Shown one piece after another: positions 26,263 to 34,545 of a stretch of 43,030 bases of DNA; position 1 is the stretch's first letter; every line of letters starts with the position of its first letter. A program made the translations under genes and the position numbers. Source of the stretch: Deltaproteobacteria bacterium (GTDB taxonomy: Bacteria; Desulfobacterota; Desulfuromonadia; Desulfuromonadales; JAAYDE01); contig JAAYDE010000042.1 in assembly GCA_012729375.1 (NCBI GenBank), positions 1-43,030 on the forward strand. The letters are read 5' to 3'. The notes under the pieces were generated by a model. It had not been told where the DNA came from and ran no database searches. It saw only the letters and a list, made by a program, of their open reading frames with translations.

Positions 26263-26358
26263 TTGCCAACGACCAAGGAAGCTGCGCCTGAAAAGAGGGG
26301 TTTTCCGGCCCGCCGAAGGTGTTGAGAAAGGCTGATCGGTGGAAGGGGTTATCGGTCT

Positions 26359-27102
26359 TTACAGGTCTTCTTCCGTCAAGCGGCGGAGCACTTCACCCGC
26401 CAACGTAAGCCCGAAAAGGGGCGGAATATAGGAGGAGGAGCCGAGGGTCGGGCGTCTTCGCGGGCTGTGGGGTTCCCCAGCCTCGGCGCGGAGTTGTCCA
26501 CCGCCGTTGCCGCGGCATCCTTCCCTGGAGTAGACCACCGTCACCCCCGGACCGACACCGCGTTTGCGCAGTTCCTTGCGCAGGATTCGCGCCAGGTGGC
26601 AGTTGCGGGTGTCGAATAGATCGGCGACGGCGATGGCCGTGGGGTCGACTTTGCCCGCCGCTCCCATGGACGAGAATACGGGAAGGCCCCGTTTCCAGCA
26701 GGTTTCGATGAGCAGGAGTTTGGCGGTGACGGTGTCGATGCAGTCGAGGACGGCGTCGACACCGGAGCTGAGAAGGATGGCGGCGTTTTCGGCGCTGAAG
26801 AAGGCCTTTATCGGCTCCACCTCGATTTCCGGATGGATGGCCTGGCAGCGTTCGGCCATGACCTGCACCTTGGCCCGGCCGAGGGTTCCCTCCAGGGCGT
26901 GAACCTGGCGGTTGATGTTGGAGGGGGCGACGACGTCGAAGTCGATCAGGGTCAGGCGGCCGACAGCGGAGCGGGCCAGCGCTTCGGCGGCGTAACCGCC
27001 GACGCCGCCGATGCCGACCACCGCCACCGAAGAGGATGCCAAACGCGCCAGCGCCTCGGCTCCGTAGAGGAGCCGCAGTCGCGAAAAGCGTTCTGCCCTC
27101 AT
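26359..27102 (-). CDS. tcdA: ThiF/E1-like protein, tRNA threonylcarbamoyladenosine dehydratase (TcdA/CsdL) type
   Basis: 247 aa from the ATG at 27102, which overlaps the tatD stop codon (ATGA); the longer frame to 27186 is not supported. ATP-binding Rossmann motif VAVVGIGGVGGYAAEALARS, then LTLIDFDVVAPSNINRQVHA (the D-x-D-x-V-x-x-S/T-N-x-N-R-Q signature of E1/ThiF/MoeB adenylating enzymes), DAVLDCIDTVTAKLLLIE, and GAAGKVDPTAIAVADLFDT, which is typical of the TcdA/CsdL branch. No zinc CxxC pairs of MoeB/ThiF are present, again as in TcdA. The expected reaction is ATP-dependent cyclisation of t6A37 in tRNA to ct6A. The genes are coupled to a TatD hydrolase. Confidence 0.9.
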   Translation of the reverse strand: MRAERFSRLRLLYGAEALARLASSSVAVVGIGGVGGYAAEALARSAVGRLTLIDFDVVAPSNINRQVHALEGTLGRAKVQVMAERCQAIHPEIEVEPIKAFFSAENAAILLSSGVDAVLDCIDTVTAKLLLIETCWKRGLPVFSSMGAAGKVDPTAIAVADLFDTRNCHLARILRKELRKRGVGPGVTVVYSREGCRGNGGGQLRAEAGEPHSPRRRPTLGSSSYIPPLFGLTLAGEVLRRLTEEDL

Positions 27103-27899
27103 GGCTGATCCTCTCGTGATGCCATGCGGGGCAGGATGCGCAGCGCGTTGGCGGTGGTCACGGCCGCCGTCCGTTCCAGCGTCCAACCCCGTATTGCCGC
27201 CACTTTACGGGCGATCAGCAGGAGATGGAGAGGACGGTTCCGGTGGCCCCGATAAGGCTCGGGGGAGAGATCGGGGGCGTCGGTTTCGAGGACGATGGCC
27301 TGGTCAGGAATGCCTTTCAATACCTCCGGAATGCGGCGGGCGTTGGGATAGGTCAGGGGGCCGCCGAAAGCGATGACAAAGCCGAGGGAAATCCCTTCCA
27401 GGGCGATTTCCAGGCTGCCGGAGAAGGAGTGGAGAATGCCTCCGCATTGGTGCGCTCCCTCCTCGCGGAGGATATCGAGGGTACGGCGCCACGCCTTGCG
27501 GCAATGGATCAGTACCGGCAGGTCGTTTGCCGCGGCCAGGCGGAGTTGGGCGCGGAAGGCTTTTTCCTGAATGGCGTGGGGGGGAGCGGAGCGCATCCGG
27601 TCGAGGCCGATCTCGCCGACCGCCGCGGCCTTGGGCTCGGCAAGGAGTTCCCGCAAGCGACGGGCCGTTTCATCGTTCCATTGATCGGCGGCCAGGGGAT
27701 GGATGCCGGGGGCGGCCCAGACCGCCGATTCGGCGCGGGCCAGGGCGAGGATCTGATCCCATCCTTGGGGAGCCACCCCGGGAACCAGGAAATAGCCGAT
27801 ACCGGCGGCGCGGGCGGCGGCCAGTTCTCCGCACCGGGGGTCGAATTCCTCCAGGTGGATATGGGTATCGAAGAAGGTCGGGCTGTTTTTAGCGGGCAT
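27099..27899 (-). CDS. TatD-family metal-dependent hydrolase
   Basis: 266 aa from the ATG at 27899; a TTG at 27926 is possible but less likely. TIM-barrel amidohydrolase fold with the expected metal ligands: FFDTHIHLEEFD near the N-terminus, AVGEIGLDRMRS, PVLIHCRKAWRR, GGILHSFSGSLE and VLETDAPDLSPEPYRG. Family members are 3'-5' DNases or D-aminoacyl hydrolases; the precise substrate is open. The distances fit the canonical fold. The stop overlaps the tcdA start by four bases, so the two form an operon. The terminator of the upstream protease gene lies about 170 bases upstream of this start, making this a separate transcription unit. Confidence 0.92.
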   Translation of the reverse strand: MPAKNSPTFFDTHIHLEEFDPRCGELAAARAAGIGYFLVPGVAPQGWDQILALARAESAVWAAPGIHPLAADQWNDETARRLRELLAEPKAAAVGEIGLDRMRSAPPHAIQEKAFRAQLRLAAANDLPVLIHCRKAWRRTLDILREEGAHQCGGILHSFSGSLEIALEGISLGFVIAFGGPLTYPNARRIPEVLKGIPDQAIVLETDAPDLSPEPYRGHRNRPLHLLLIARKVAAIRGWTLERTAAVTTANALRILPRMASREDQP

Positions 27900-28069
27900 C
27901 GGGATGGGGCCGGTTTTCCTTGGCAAAGATATTTCCGGCAGGGTAGCACAGAGCCGCCCCCGGTTGCACCGTTCCTGCGGCGGTAAACCCGGCAGGACGG
28001 AAAAATTTTTGTTCGGTTTTCGGTTCCGGCGGCAAGGCTATATTGCCGGCGCCCGTCAATTCCTCAGGG

Positions 28070-28105
28070 AAAAATCAGGGGGCGGGTTGCGCCAACCCCG
28101 CCCCC
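28070..28105 (-). terminator. Intrinsic terminator of the LonB-like protease gene
   Basis: On the - strand a GC-rich hairpin (GGGGGCGGGGTTG paired with CAACCCGCCCCC, one bulged G, 3-base loop) is followed after a few bases by five Ts (complement of 28070-28074). It begins about 45 bases after the protease stop codon. Confidence 0.85.
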
Positions 28106-28149
28106 GATCCGGAAGTTTTCCATTTCACCAGGTGATGCGGCTTTTGTTA

Positions 28150-30579
28150 TCAGGATTTCCCCTGGTTGTCGTTGCCGCCTCCCTGTTTGTGAACCAATTC
28201 CGAGTATTCCTTGAGCTTTTTGTCGACCAGATAATTGATCGTTCCGTCCGGCCAGGTGCCGTCGTCGCGCTTTTCTCCGGCGGGGACGCCGGTCAGGATC
28301 TCGATCCCCTCGTCGATGGTGGAGACCGCCCAAACGTGGAATTCGCCGTTGCGGGCCGCCTTCACCACTTCTTCGCGGAGCATCAGGTTCTTGACGTTCT
28401 GGATCGGGATCACCACCCCCTGCCGTCCGTTCAGCCCACGGTTCTGGCACAGGCTGAAAAATCCCTCGATCTTTTGATTGACGCCGCCGATGGGCTGAAT
28501 GCGGCCGTTCTGGTTGACCGAACCGGTGACGGCGATCCCCTGGCTGATCGGCACCCCGGAGAGGGAGGAAAGCAGCGCATAGAGTTCCGTGGACGAGGCG
28601 CTGTCCCCCTCGATGCCGCCGTAGGATTGCTCGAAGGCGATGCTGGCCGACAGGGACAAGGGCTTGTCCTGGGCGTAACGGCTGCCGAAAAAGCCGCTCA
28701 GGATCAGCACCCCCTTGTCATGGATCGGGCCGGACAACTTGGCTTCCCGCTCCAGGTTGATGACGTTCCCTTTGCCGAGGTAGGTGCGCACGGTGAGGCG
28801 GGCCGGTTTGCCGAAGGAATAGTCGCCCATGTCGATCACCGTCAGGCCGTTGATCTGGCCGACCTCGGCACCTTCGGTGTCGATCAGCACCGTCCCCTCT
28901 TCGATGAATTCGAGGTTGCGTTCCTCCACCCGGTTGGAACGGTAGTTCTTGGCTTCGATGGCCTGGTTGACATGTCCGGCGTCGGCGTAATTCTTGCTGT
29001 CCTGGCGGGCGTAATAGACGGCCTCCCGGATCAGGTCGGAAAGGACCAGAAAGCGCGAGGTGAGCCGGTTCTTGTCCTCAACCAGGCGCGCCGCGTATTC
29101 GACAAAGCGGGCCACGCCCCCGCGGTCGAAATGGAGCAGGTTTTCCTTGCGGCAGCGGGTGGCCACATAGCGGGCGTACTTGTTGATGTTCTTTTCCGTA
29201 TTGTCCATGGTCAGGTCGAAATCGGCCTTGACCTTGAAAAATTTCCGGAAATCGGGATCGAGAGCGAAGAGAAGGTAGTAAAAACGCGCCGGTCCGATGA
29301 GGATGATCTTGCAGTTGAGGGGTACCGGTTCCGGTTTGAGAGTGACGAAGGCCATCATGCGGAACTGTTCGGTCATGTCCTCGATTTTGATTTCGCGATT
29401 GCGTATGCACCGCTTCAGCGCCTCATAGGTGTAGGGGTTGGCGAACAGTTCGCGGCAATCGAGCACCAGATAGCCGCCGTTGGCGCGGTGCAGGGAGCCG
29501 GCCTTGATCATGCGGAAGTTAGTGATGGCGTTGCCCATCTGGATGATGTGCTCGATACGGCCGAAGAGGTTGAAGTAGGTGGGGTTGGCCTCGAAGATCA
29601 CCGGTGCTCCCTGGCAGCAGCAGTTGTCCACCAGCAGGTTGACCCGGTAGCGTTCCAGAGGCGATTCCTCTTTGGGGGTGGTTCCCGCCTGGGGAGCGAA
29701 CTGGGCGAACTGGGGCGGGGCGGGACGGAACTCGTCGATGCGGTAGAGGATGTCCTTTTTGCAGTTTTGGAAATGCTTCAGCACCTCGTTGAATTCGCGG
29801 TATTTATCCTCCAGTTCCTCAAAGAGATGGCCGATGGCAAACAACAGGGCGTCCTTGGCCATCTGGCGGGTGGTTTCTCGAAGGGTTTTTTCCAATTCCC
29901 GGGCCTGCTGGAGAACCTCGTTGAGGCGATCCTTGAGCACCGCCGCCTTGCCGTCGATGTATTTGCGCTCGTCGGCGGAGAGTTTTTCATAATCATCCTT
30001 GGAGAGAGGCTTGCCCTCCGGGTTCAGGGGGACGATGATCAGGGTGCCGTCCCCTCCCTGGACGGTGAAACCGTCCCGGTTGGCCTCCTCCTCAAGATGC
30101 TGGAAAAGCTGGCGGTTTTTCTCTTGATAATCCTCGGCGAGACGGGCTTTTTGCTGTTCGAACTCTTTGCTTTCGAAAAACTTCGGGATCGCCTCGGCCA
30201 GGCGCCGCACCAGATCCTCCACGTCCCGGTGGAGTTCCTTGCCCTTGCCGCAGGGCAAAGAAATGCTTTTGGGATGGTTGTCATCCTCGAAATCATGCAG
30301 ATAGCACCAGTCGTCCGGCACTTTTTCCTCGGCCGCTTTGGTCTCCAGCATCTTGCGGATGGTGGAATAGCGGCCGGTCCCCGCCTCGCCGAGGACAAAG
30401 ATGTTGAAGCCCTGGTCCTGAATGCCGAGGCCGAATTCGATCGCCGTCAGCGCCCGGTCCTGGCCTATGGTGCCGTCCAGAGGGTCAAGTTCCTCGGTGG
30501 TGGAGAAAGCGAACTGGGCGGGATCGCAATTCCAGCAGAGATCTTCCGGGGCCAAATGCAAACTCTCTTTTACGCTCAC
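28150..30579 (-). CDS. LonB-like ATP-dependent protease (AAA_32 + Lon C-terminal protease domain)
   Basis: 809 aa. The N-terminal AAA-like half has a degenerate P-loop GEAGTGRYSTIR (about residue 60), as usual in this family where Gly-Arg replaces Gly-Lys, followed by a long coiled-coil insertion (about 120-270, Glu/Lys/Arg/Gln rich). The second AAA part has RANGGYLVLDCRELF and KIILIGPARFYYLL. The C-terminal protease domain carries the Lon Ser-Lys dyad: Ser660 in GGIEGDSASSTEL and Lys703 in PIGGVNQKIEGFF, 43 residues apart as in Lon. It probably degrades or remodels specific proteins under stress; no partner is encoded next door. A cysteine triplet (DNCCCQGAP) near residue 320 is unusual. A hairpin terminator follows. 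Confidence 0.93.
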   Translation of the reverse strand: MSVKESLHLAPEDLCWNCDPAQFAFSTTEELDPLDGTIGQDRALTAIEFGLGIQDQGFNIFVLGEAGTGRYSTIRKMLETKAAEEKVPDDWCYLHDFEDDNHPKSISLPCGKGKELHRDVEDLVRRLAEAIPKFFESKEFEQQKARLAEDYQEKNRQLFQHLEEEANRDGFTVQGGDGTLIIVPLNPEGKPLSKDDYEKLSADERKYIDGKAAVLKDRLNEVLQQARELEKTLRETTRQMAKDALLFAIGHLFEELEDKYREFNEVLKHFQNCKKDILYRIDEFRPAPPQFAQFAPQAGTTPKEESPLERYRVNLLVDNCCCQGAPVIFEANPTYFNLFGRIEHIIQMGNAITNFRMIKAGSLHRANGGYLVLDCRELFANPYTYEALKRCIRNREIKIEDMTEQFRMMAFVTLKPEPVPLNCKIILIGPARFYYLLFALDPDFRKFFKVKADFDLTMDNTEKNINKYARYVATRCRKENLLHFDRGGVARFVEYAARLVEDKNRLTSRFLVLSDLIREAVYYARQDSKNYADAGHVNQAIEAKNYRSNRVEERNLEFIEEGTVLIDTEGAEVGQINGLTVIDMGDYSFGKPARLTVRTYLGKGNVINLEREAKLSGPIHDKGVLILSGFFGSRYAQDKPLSLSASIAFEQSYGGIEGDSASSTELYALLSSLSGVPISQGIAVTGSVNQNGRIQPIGGVNQKIEGFFSLCQNRGLNGRQGVVIPIQNVKNLMLREEVVKAARNGEFHVWAVSTIDEGIEILTGVPAGEKRDDGTWPDGTINYLVDKKLKEYSELVHKQGGGNDNQGKS

Positions 30580-30762
30580 AACGGTCTCCTTTCCATTGTT
30601 GCAATTCCATCTACGGGTGAAATCAAGCCGCGGCAGCGGGACAAAGGAGGGTTTCCGGCTTCATTCGATAAACTCTAACAATTGTTTGGAAGTGCGCAAC
30701 ATCGCCGGGAAAAAACCTGTGCTGAGGCAAGTCGGTGATTTTTGCGCGGTTCCGCGGTTTGC

Positions 30763-31599
30763 TCAGACATCCAGGACCGCTCCGGCGGCCAGGAAGGAAA
30801 AACGCCGACCGAAAAGAGCCGAAAGCTCGGCGGCCCGTTTTTGGCCGGTACAGTGACCGACAAGGATTCTCTGCACCTGAAAATCCCGCAGTGCCTCCAC
30901 GGTTTTGGTGAACTGATCCTCGTCGGCCGGCGCCAGATGGGTGCCGCCGATGACGGCATGAAGGGAATCGATTCCCGTTTTTTCGTGAAAATGGCGGAGG
31001 ATGTTGACCAGCCCGGCGTGGGCGCAGCCCAGAAGGAGCACCGGCCCGCTTTCGGTTTGGAGAAGCAGGGAGACGTCGTCCGCAACGGGATCCTGAACCA
31101 TTTCCTCCGTGGCCGCCCGGGGGGTCACCAGACCCTCATCCCCCTTCTCAAAAGGAGTGCGCCGGGGGATCTCGCCGCTGAAAAAGAGACCGGGAAACAG
31201 TTCCGAGAACTCCCGTAAATAGTGGAACCGGGCGCCCATGCCGACAAGGGCCTCCTGCCGGTGGGGCACGCCGACAAAGCGGAACTCCTCTTTTCCCTTC
31301 CAGAAGCGGGGCCTGAAGATGTCGGGATGGGCGGTCACTTCCAGGGGGCCGGTGCGGGCCAAAACCACGGGGAGCCCGCCGGCGTGGTCATAGTGGCCGT
31401 GACTGAGGATAAAGGAGCGCAGCCCGGACAGGGTTTTGCCGAGAACATTCAGGTTGTGGCCGAGGGTCAGTCCCTGGCCGGCGTCGAAAAGATGGTTGCT
31501 CCTCTCGTTTTCGATGAGACAGGAGAAACCGTGTTCAGCGAGCACGGCAGTGTTTTTGCCGACACTGTTTTCACACAGGATGGTAAGGCTGTGGCGCAT
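30763..31599 (-). CDS. MBL-fold metallo-hydrolase (dihydropterin-RFAP synthase-like)
   Basis: 278-aa cytoplasmic metallo-beta-lactamase fold. It has the metal motif FILSHGHYDHAGGLPVVL (H-x-H-x-D-H), LLLGCAHAGLVNILRHF, HAVIGGTHL and the terminal ILVGHCTG. The starting segment LTILCENSVG-N-T and LFDAGQG are typical of the branch annotated as 7,8-dihydropterin-6-yl-methyl-4-(beta-D-ribofuranosyl)aminobenzene 5'-phosphate synthase-like proteins, which in bacteria usually have unproven activity. It lies upstream of the LonB-like gene on the same strand with a 183-base gap, so co-transcription is uncertain. Confidence 0.88.
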   Translation of the reverse strand: MRHSLTILCENSVGKNTAVLAEHGFSCLIENERSNHLFDAGQGLTLGHNLNVLGKTLSGLRSFILSHGHYDHAGGLPVVLARTGPLEVTAHPDIFRPRFWKGKEEFRFVGVPHRQEALVGMGARFHYLREFSELFPGLFFSGEIPRRTPFEKGDEGLVTPRAATEEMVQDPVADDVSLLLQTESGPVLLLGCAHAGLVNILRHFHEKTGIDSLHAVIGGTHLAPADEDQFTKTVEALRDFQVQRILVGHCTGQKRAAELSALFGRRFSFLAAGAVLDV

Positions 31600-31764
31600 G
31601 TTTTTACCTTTTTTGGAAAAGGAAGGCGAGTTTGAAAAATATCCGTTACCTTACACCGCTCGGCATTTTTCCGTAAAGTCGGGAATCAGTTGTGGGTTGG
31701 CGTTTTACGGAGATTGTGTCATAGTTGCGCGGCACTTCCCGTTACCGTGAAACCAAGGAATCCC

Positions 31765-32127
31765 ATGGAAAATGTGGCTATTGTCGGGGCTTCCAGTAAA
31801 GAGGAGCGATACTCTTGGAAGGCCCAGAAGATGCTCATGGAGCGCGGGCACCGGGTGTTTCCCGTGTCCTCTCTCGGCAAAAATGTGCTCGGGGTTGTCG
31901 GCTTCCGGAGCCTGCTGGAGATCACCGAGCCGCTGGATACGGTGACCCTTTATGTCGGCCCCGCCCGGTTGCCGGAAATCCTGCCCGCGCTGCTGGCGCA
32001 AAAGCCGCGCCGCGTCATTTTCAACCCCGGAACCGAACATCCCCAGGCGATGGCGGTGCTGGGCGGCCAGGGTATTCGGGTCGAGGCGGCCTGTACCCTG
32101 GTACTTCTGGCGACGGGACAGTTCTGA
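31765..32127 (+). CDS. CoA-binding domain protein (YccU-like)
   Basis: 120 aa from the ATG at 31765 with an AAGGAA ribosome site 4 bases upstream. A single CoA-binding Rossmann domain: NVAIVGASSKEERYSWKA, RGHRVFPVSSLG, PLDTVTLYVGPARLPEIL, PRRVIFNPGTEHPQ and the last strand GIRVEAACTLVLL, where the conserved Cys follows A-A. The family binds CoA or NAD-like nucleotides and has no firm function. Fifty-three bases separate it from the HisF-like gene. Confidence 0.88.
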   Translation: MENVAIVGASSKEERYSWKAQKMLMERGHRVFPVSSLGKNVLGVVGFRSLLEITEPLDTVTLYVGPARLPEILPALLAQKPRRVIFNPGTEHPQAMAVLGGQGIRVEAACTLVLLATGQF

Positions 32128-32180
32128 GGGGCTGGCGGAAAAGACCATGAAGCAACGGTGAACATCAAAGGAGTAGGCAT

Positions 32181-32945
32181 ATGCAGAAAAAAACCGTGAG
32201 GATCATGCCTTGCCTCGATATGCAGAACGGAAGGGTGGTCAAGGGGGTACAGTTTGTCGATATCCGCGATGCCGGGGACCCGGTGGAGTGTTGTCGCGCC
32301 TATTGTGAGACGGGGGCCGATGAACTGGCTCTTCTCGATATCACCGCCACGGTTGAGGGGCGGGGGACGATGCTGGAAGTGGTCGGCAAGGTGGCGGCTG
32401 CGGCCACGGTCCCCTTTACCGTCGGCGGCGGCATCAGCGATCTGGCGCTGGCCGAAGTGGTTCTCAAAGCCGGCGCCGACCGGATTTCGGTCAGCAGCGC
32501 GGCCTTCCGCAAGCCCGAAGTGATCGCCGAGATGGTCCGGGAATTCGGTTCGGAGCGGGTGACGGTGGCGGTGGATGCCGCCGTAAACCCTTCCTTGCCC
32601 TCCGGCTATGAAGTGTTTATCGACGGCGGGCGCACGGCGACGGGCGCCGACGCCGTGGAATGGATCAAACGGATTGACGGTTTCGGGGCGGGCACCATCC
32701 TGCCGACCAGCAAAACCACCGACGGCGCACGCACCGGCTACGATCTTCCCCTGATCCGCAAAACCCGGGCAGCGACGACCGCCGAGGTGGTCGCCTCCGG
32801 CGGTGCCGGCACATTGGACCACTTCTTTGAAGCTTACCAGGCGGGGGCGACCATCCTGCTGGCCGCGTCGGTGTTTCACTACCACGTCATCGCCATTTCG
32901 GAATTAAAGGCCTATCTCAAAGGGTGCGGTGTCCCCCTGCTGTAG
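32181..32945 (+). CDS. hisF: HisF-like cyclase, imidazole glycerol phosphate synthase subunit (divergent)
   Basis: 254-aa (beta/alpha)8 barrel with phosphate-binding loops FTVGGGISD and VVASGGAGTLDHFFEA. It retains the two general acid/base aspartates of HisF (Asp13 in MPCLDMQNGRVVKG and Asp132 in VTVAVDAA) and DITATVEGRGTMLE. Against textbook HisF several usually invariant residues are changed: the D-K-V-S-I-N-T-A-A region reads DRISVSSAAF (Lys to Arg, Asn-Thr to Ser-Ser), and the LLTSxDxDG loop reads LPTSKTTDG, losing the first Asp. No hisH, hisA or other his gene is nearby. It is either a stand-alone HisF or a paralogue with another ammonia-dependent role. The ribosome site is AAAGGAG. Confidence 0.78.
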   Translation: MQKKTVRIMPCLDMQNGRVVKGVQFVDIRDAGDPVECCRAYCETGADELALLDITATVEGRGTMLEVVGKVAAAATVPFTVGGGISDLALAEVVLKAGADRISVSSAAFRKPEVIAEMVREFGSERVTVAVDAAVNPSLPSGYEVFIDGGRTATGADAVEWIKRIDGFGAGTILPTSKTTDGARTGYDLPLIRKTRAATTAEVVASGGAGTLDHFFEAYQAGATILLAASVFHYHVIAISELKAYLKGCGVPLL

Positions 32946-33027
32946 CCGTCCGCCCAAAGGAAGCGTCTCTAACCCTTGTGCGGCCTTACGGCCGGGTTGG
33001 CGATAAACCACCAGAGAGGGAAGAAAA

Positions 33028-33633
33028 ATGGCCAAAAAACTGGTGGCCATTGTCGGCAGTTACCGGCGCGAGGGGATCATTCATCAGGCCGTCGAGGGGG
33101 TTTTGCGGCAGACGAGGGAAAGCGGCCACGAGATCGAGATCGAGAGGATCGATCTGCTGGACCGGCAGGTCAAGTTCTGCACCAACTGCCGCGTCTGTAC
33201 CCAGGCGGCGGGGGAACAGCCGGGCCTCTGCATTCTTCAGGACGACATGGCCGGGATCATCGCGGCCATGGCCAAGGCCGATTACCTGGTGTTGGCGGCG
33301 CCGGTCAACTGTTTCAATGTCACCGCCTTGTTCCGGTGTTTTTTGGAGAGGTTGATCTGCTTTGCCTATTGGCCTTGGGGCAGAAGGTCTCCCCGTGTGC
33401 GCAGCAAGAGGAAAGACAAAAGGGCCCTGCTGATCTCCTCTTCGGCTATGCCCGGTCCGCTGCAGCCCTTTTTAAGCGGCGCTCCACGGGCGCTGAAGGC
33501 CGCGGCAGACCTGTTGGGAGCCCGCACGGTGGCCGTTCTTCGTCTGGGTGGTGTCGCTGTCCGGAAGAAAGAGCGCCTGTCCCCAAAAGTTCAGGAGCGG
33601 ATAAAGAGATCGACAGCAAAACTGCTGCTCTGA
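33028..33633 (+). CDS. Flavodoxin-fold reductase with cysteine cluster (iron-sulfur flavoprotein-like)
   Basis: 201 aa. N-terminal FMN-binding flavodoxin-like fold (KLVAIVGSYRREGIIHQAVE), DDMAGIIAAMAKADYLVLAA and PVNCFNVTALFRCFLER as in NADPH-dependent FMN reductases. A cluster FCTNCRVCTQ with a further Cys ten residues on (C-x2-C-x2-C-x10-C) resembles the Fe-S ligand motif of archaeal/bacterial iron-sulfur flavoproteins, though the last gap is longer than usual. Probably a cytoplasmic electron-transfer or quinone/metal-reducing protein. The ribosome site is GAGGGAAG. The C-terminus is Lys/Arg rich. Confidence 0.82.
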   Translation: MAKKLVAIVGSYRREGIIHQAVEGVLRQTRESGHEIEIERIDLLDRQVKFCTNCRVCTQAAGEQPGLCILQDDMAGIIAAMAKADYLVLAAPVNCFNVTALFRCFLERLICFAYWPWGRRSPRVRSKRKDKRALLISSSAMPGPLQPFLSGAPRALKAAADLLGARTVAVLRLGGVAVRKKERLSPKVQERIKRSTAKLLL

Positions 33634-33699
33634 GGTCATCTGGAAAAGTTACCCAAAAAACATCCTCCCGTTCCGGGATCGGAAAGGCAAACAAAGCTC

Positions 33700-34521
33700 A
33701 TGACCAAACACGCCAACGATCGCGCCCTGCGCTTTTATCACCATGTCCTGGGCCTGGAAAGATTGCATTATGGCCTGTGGCAGCCGGAAGACGAGCTGTC
33801 CCTCGCCAACCTGAAAGAGGCCCAGAAACGATATGAAGACCTGCTCATCGACCAGATGCCGTCACAGGTGTGCACGATCGTCGATGTGGGCTGCGGTACC
33901 GGCGTACTCCTCGCCCGCCTGAAAGAGATGGGTTTTCAGGCGGAAGGGGTGACCCCCGACCTCCATCAGCAGCAGGTGATGCAGGCCAAGGGCCTGGGGC
34001 CGGTCCATGGGTGCCGCTTCGAAGAGTTCGCGCCGCAGATCGCTTATGACTGCGTTATCATGAGCGAGTCGGCCCAGTACATTCCCCTGGCCCAGCTCTT
34101 CGTCAAGGTCAAAGAGGCCTTGCGCCCCGGGGGCTTTCTCATGGTTTGTGATTACTTTGTCTTAAACGATGTCCGCGGCATCATGGCCAAAAGCGGCCAT
34201 AATTACGAGGGTTTTTTGGCCGCCGCGCAAAAGGAAGGTTTCCGTCTGGTGAAAAGCCGCGATATAACACGGGAGGTTCTTAAAACCCTGGATTTGGCCA
34301 AAACGACGGCCGAGAAGATCCAGCTGGCGGTGGAGATCGGCACGGAAAAGTTCCGCGACCGTCATCCCCTTTGGACCCGCTTGATCCAATTTCTGCTCAG
34401 GAAAAAATACCGGCGCCTGCAGGAGGAGAAGATCCTGATCGACGCTGGGGAATTCGCCAAAACCAAAACCTACCAGTTTCTCCTTTTTGAGCGGGAGGGA
34501 GGGGCAGGGGAGTCTTCCTGA
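33700..34521 (+). CDS. Class I SAM-dependent methyltransferase
   Basis: 273 aa. Rossmann-like SAM-binding domain with motif I IVDVGCGTGVLLARL (near residue 64), post-I acidic strand EGVTPDLHQQQV, motif II YDCVIMSESAQYIPLAQL and motif III LRPGGFLMVCDYF. The N-terminal residues ALRFYHHVLGLERLHYGLW and the C-terminal helical part are like small-molecule (sterol/quinone/ubiE-type) methyltransferases. The substrate is unknown. It follows the flavodoxin gene by 66 bases and is convergent with the FdhD-like gene. Confidence 0.9.
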   Translation: MTKHANDRALRFYHHVLGLERLHYGLWQPEDELSLANLKEAQKRYEDLLIDQMPSQVCTIVDVGCGTGVLLARLKEMGFQAEGVTPDLHQQQVMQAKGLGPVHGCRFEEFAPQIAYDCVIMSESAQYIPLAQLFVKVKEALRPGGFLMVCDYFVLNDVRGIMAKSGHNYEGFLAAAQKEGFRLVKSRDITREVLKTLDLAKTTAEKIQLAVEIGTEKFRDRHPLWTRLIQFLLRKKYRRLQEEKILIDAGEFAKTKTYQFLLFEREGGAGESS

Positions 34522-34545
34522 AAACCTTTTCCCTTGCTTGCCGAT

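Larger units (their letters stand above)
25862..26358. other. Intergenic region upstream of the efflux operon
   Basis: About 500 bases with no convincing gene; open frames here lack ribosome sites and recognisable domains. It contains two inverted repeats (25929-25965 and 26243-26262) and a possible - strand promoter (TTGCAT, complement of 26231-26236; 16-base spacer; TATGCA, complement of 26209-26214). It lies between the end of the tcdA-like gene and the start of the HlyD gene, so it probably holds the promoter and long leader of the efflux operon. Confidence 0.5.

Noticed and set aside
27904..30678. 924-codon open frame on the + strand opposite the LonB-like protease
   Set aside because: It is a mirror of the protease codons (runs of Val/Gly/Glu/Ala typical of antisense GC-rich frames) and has no domain or ribosome site.
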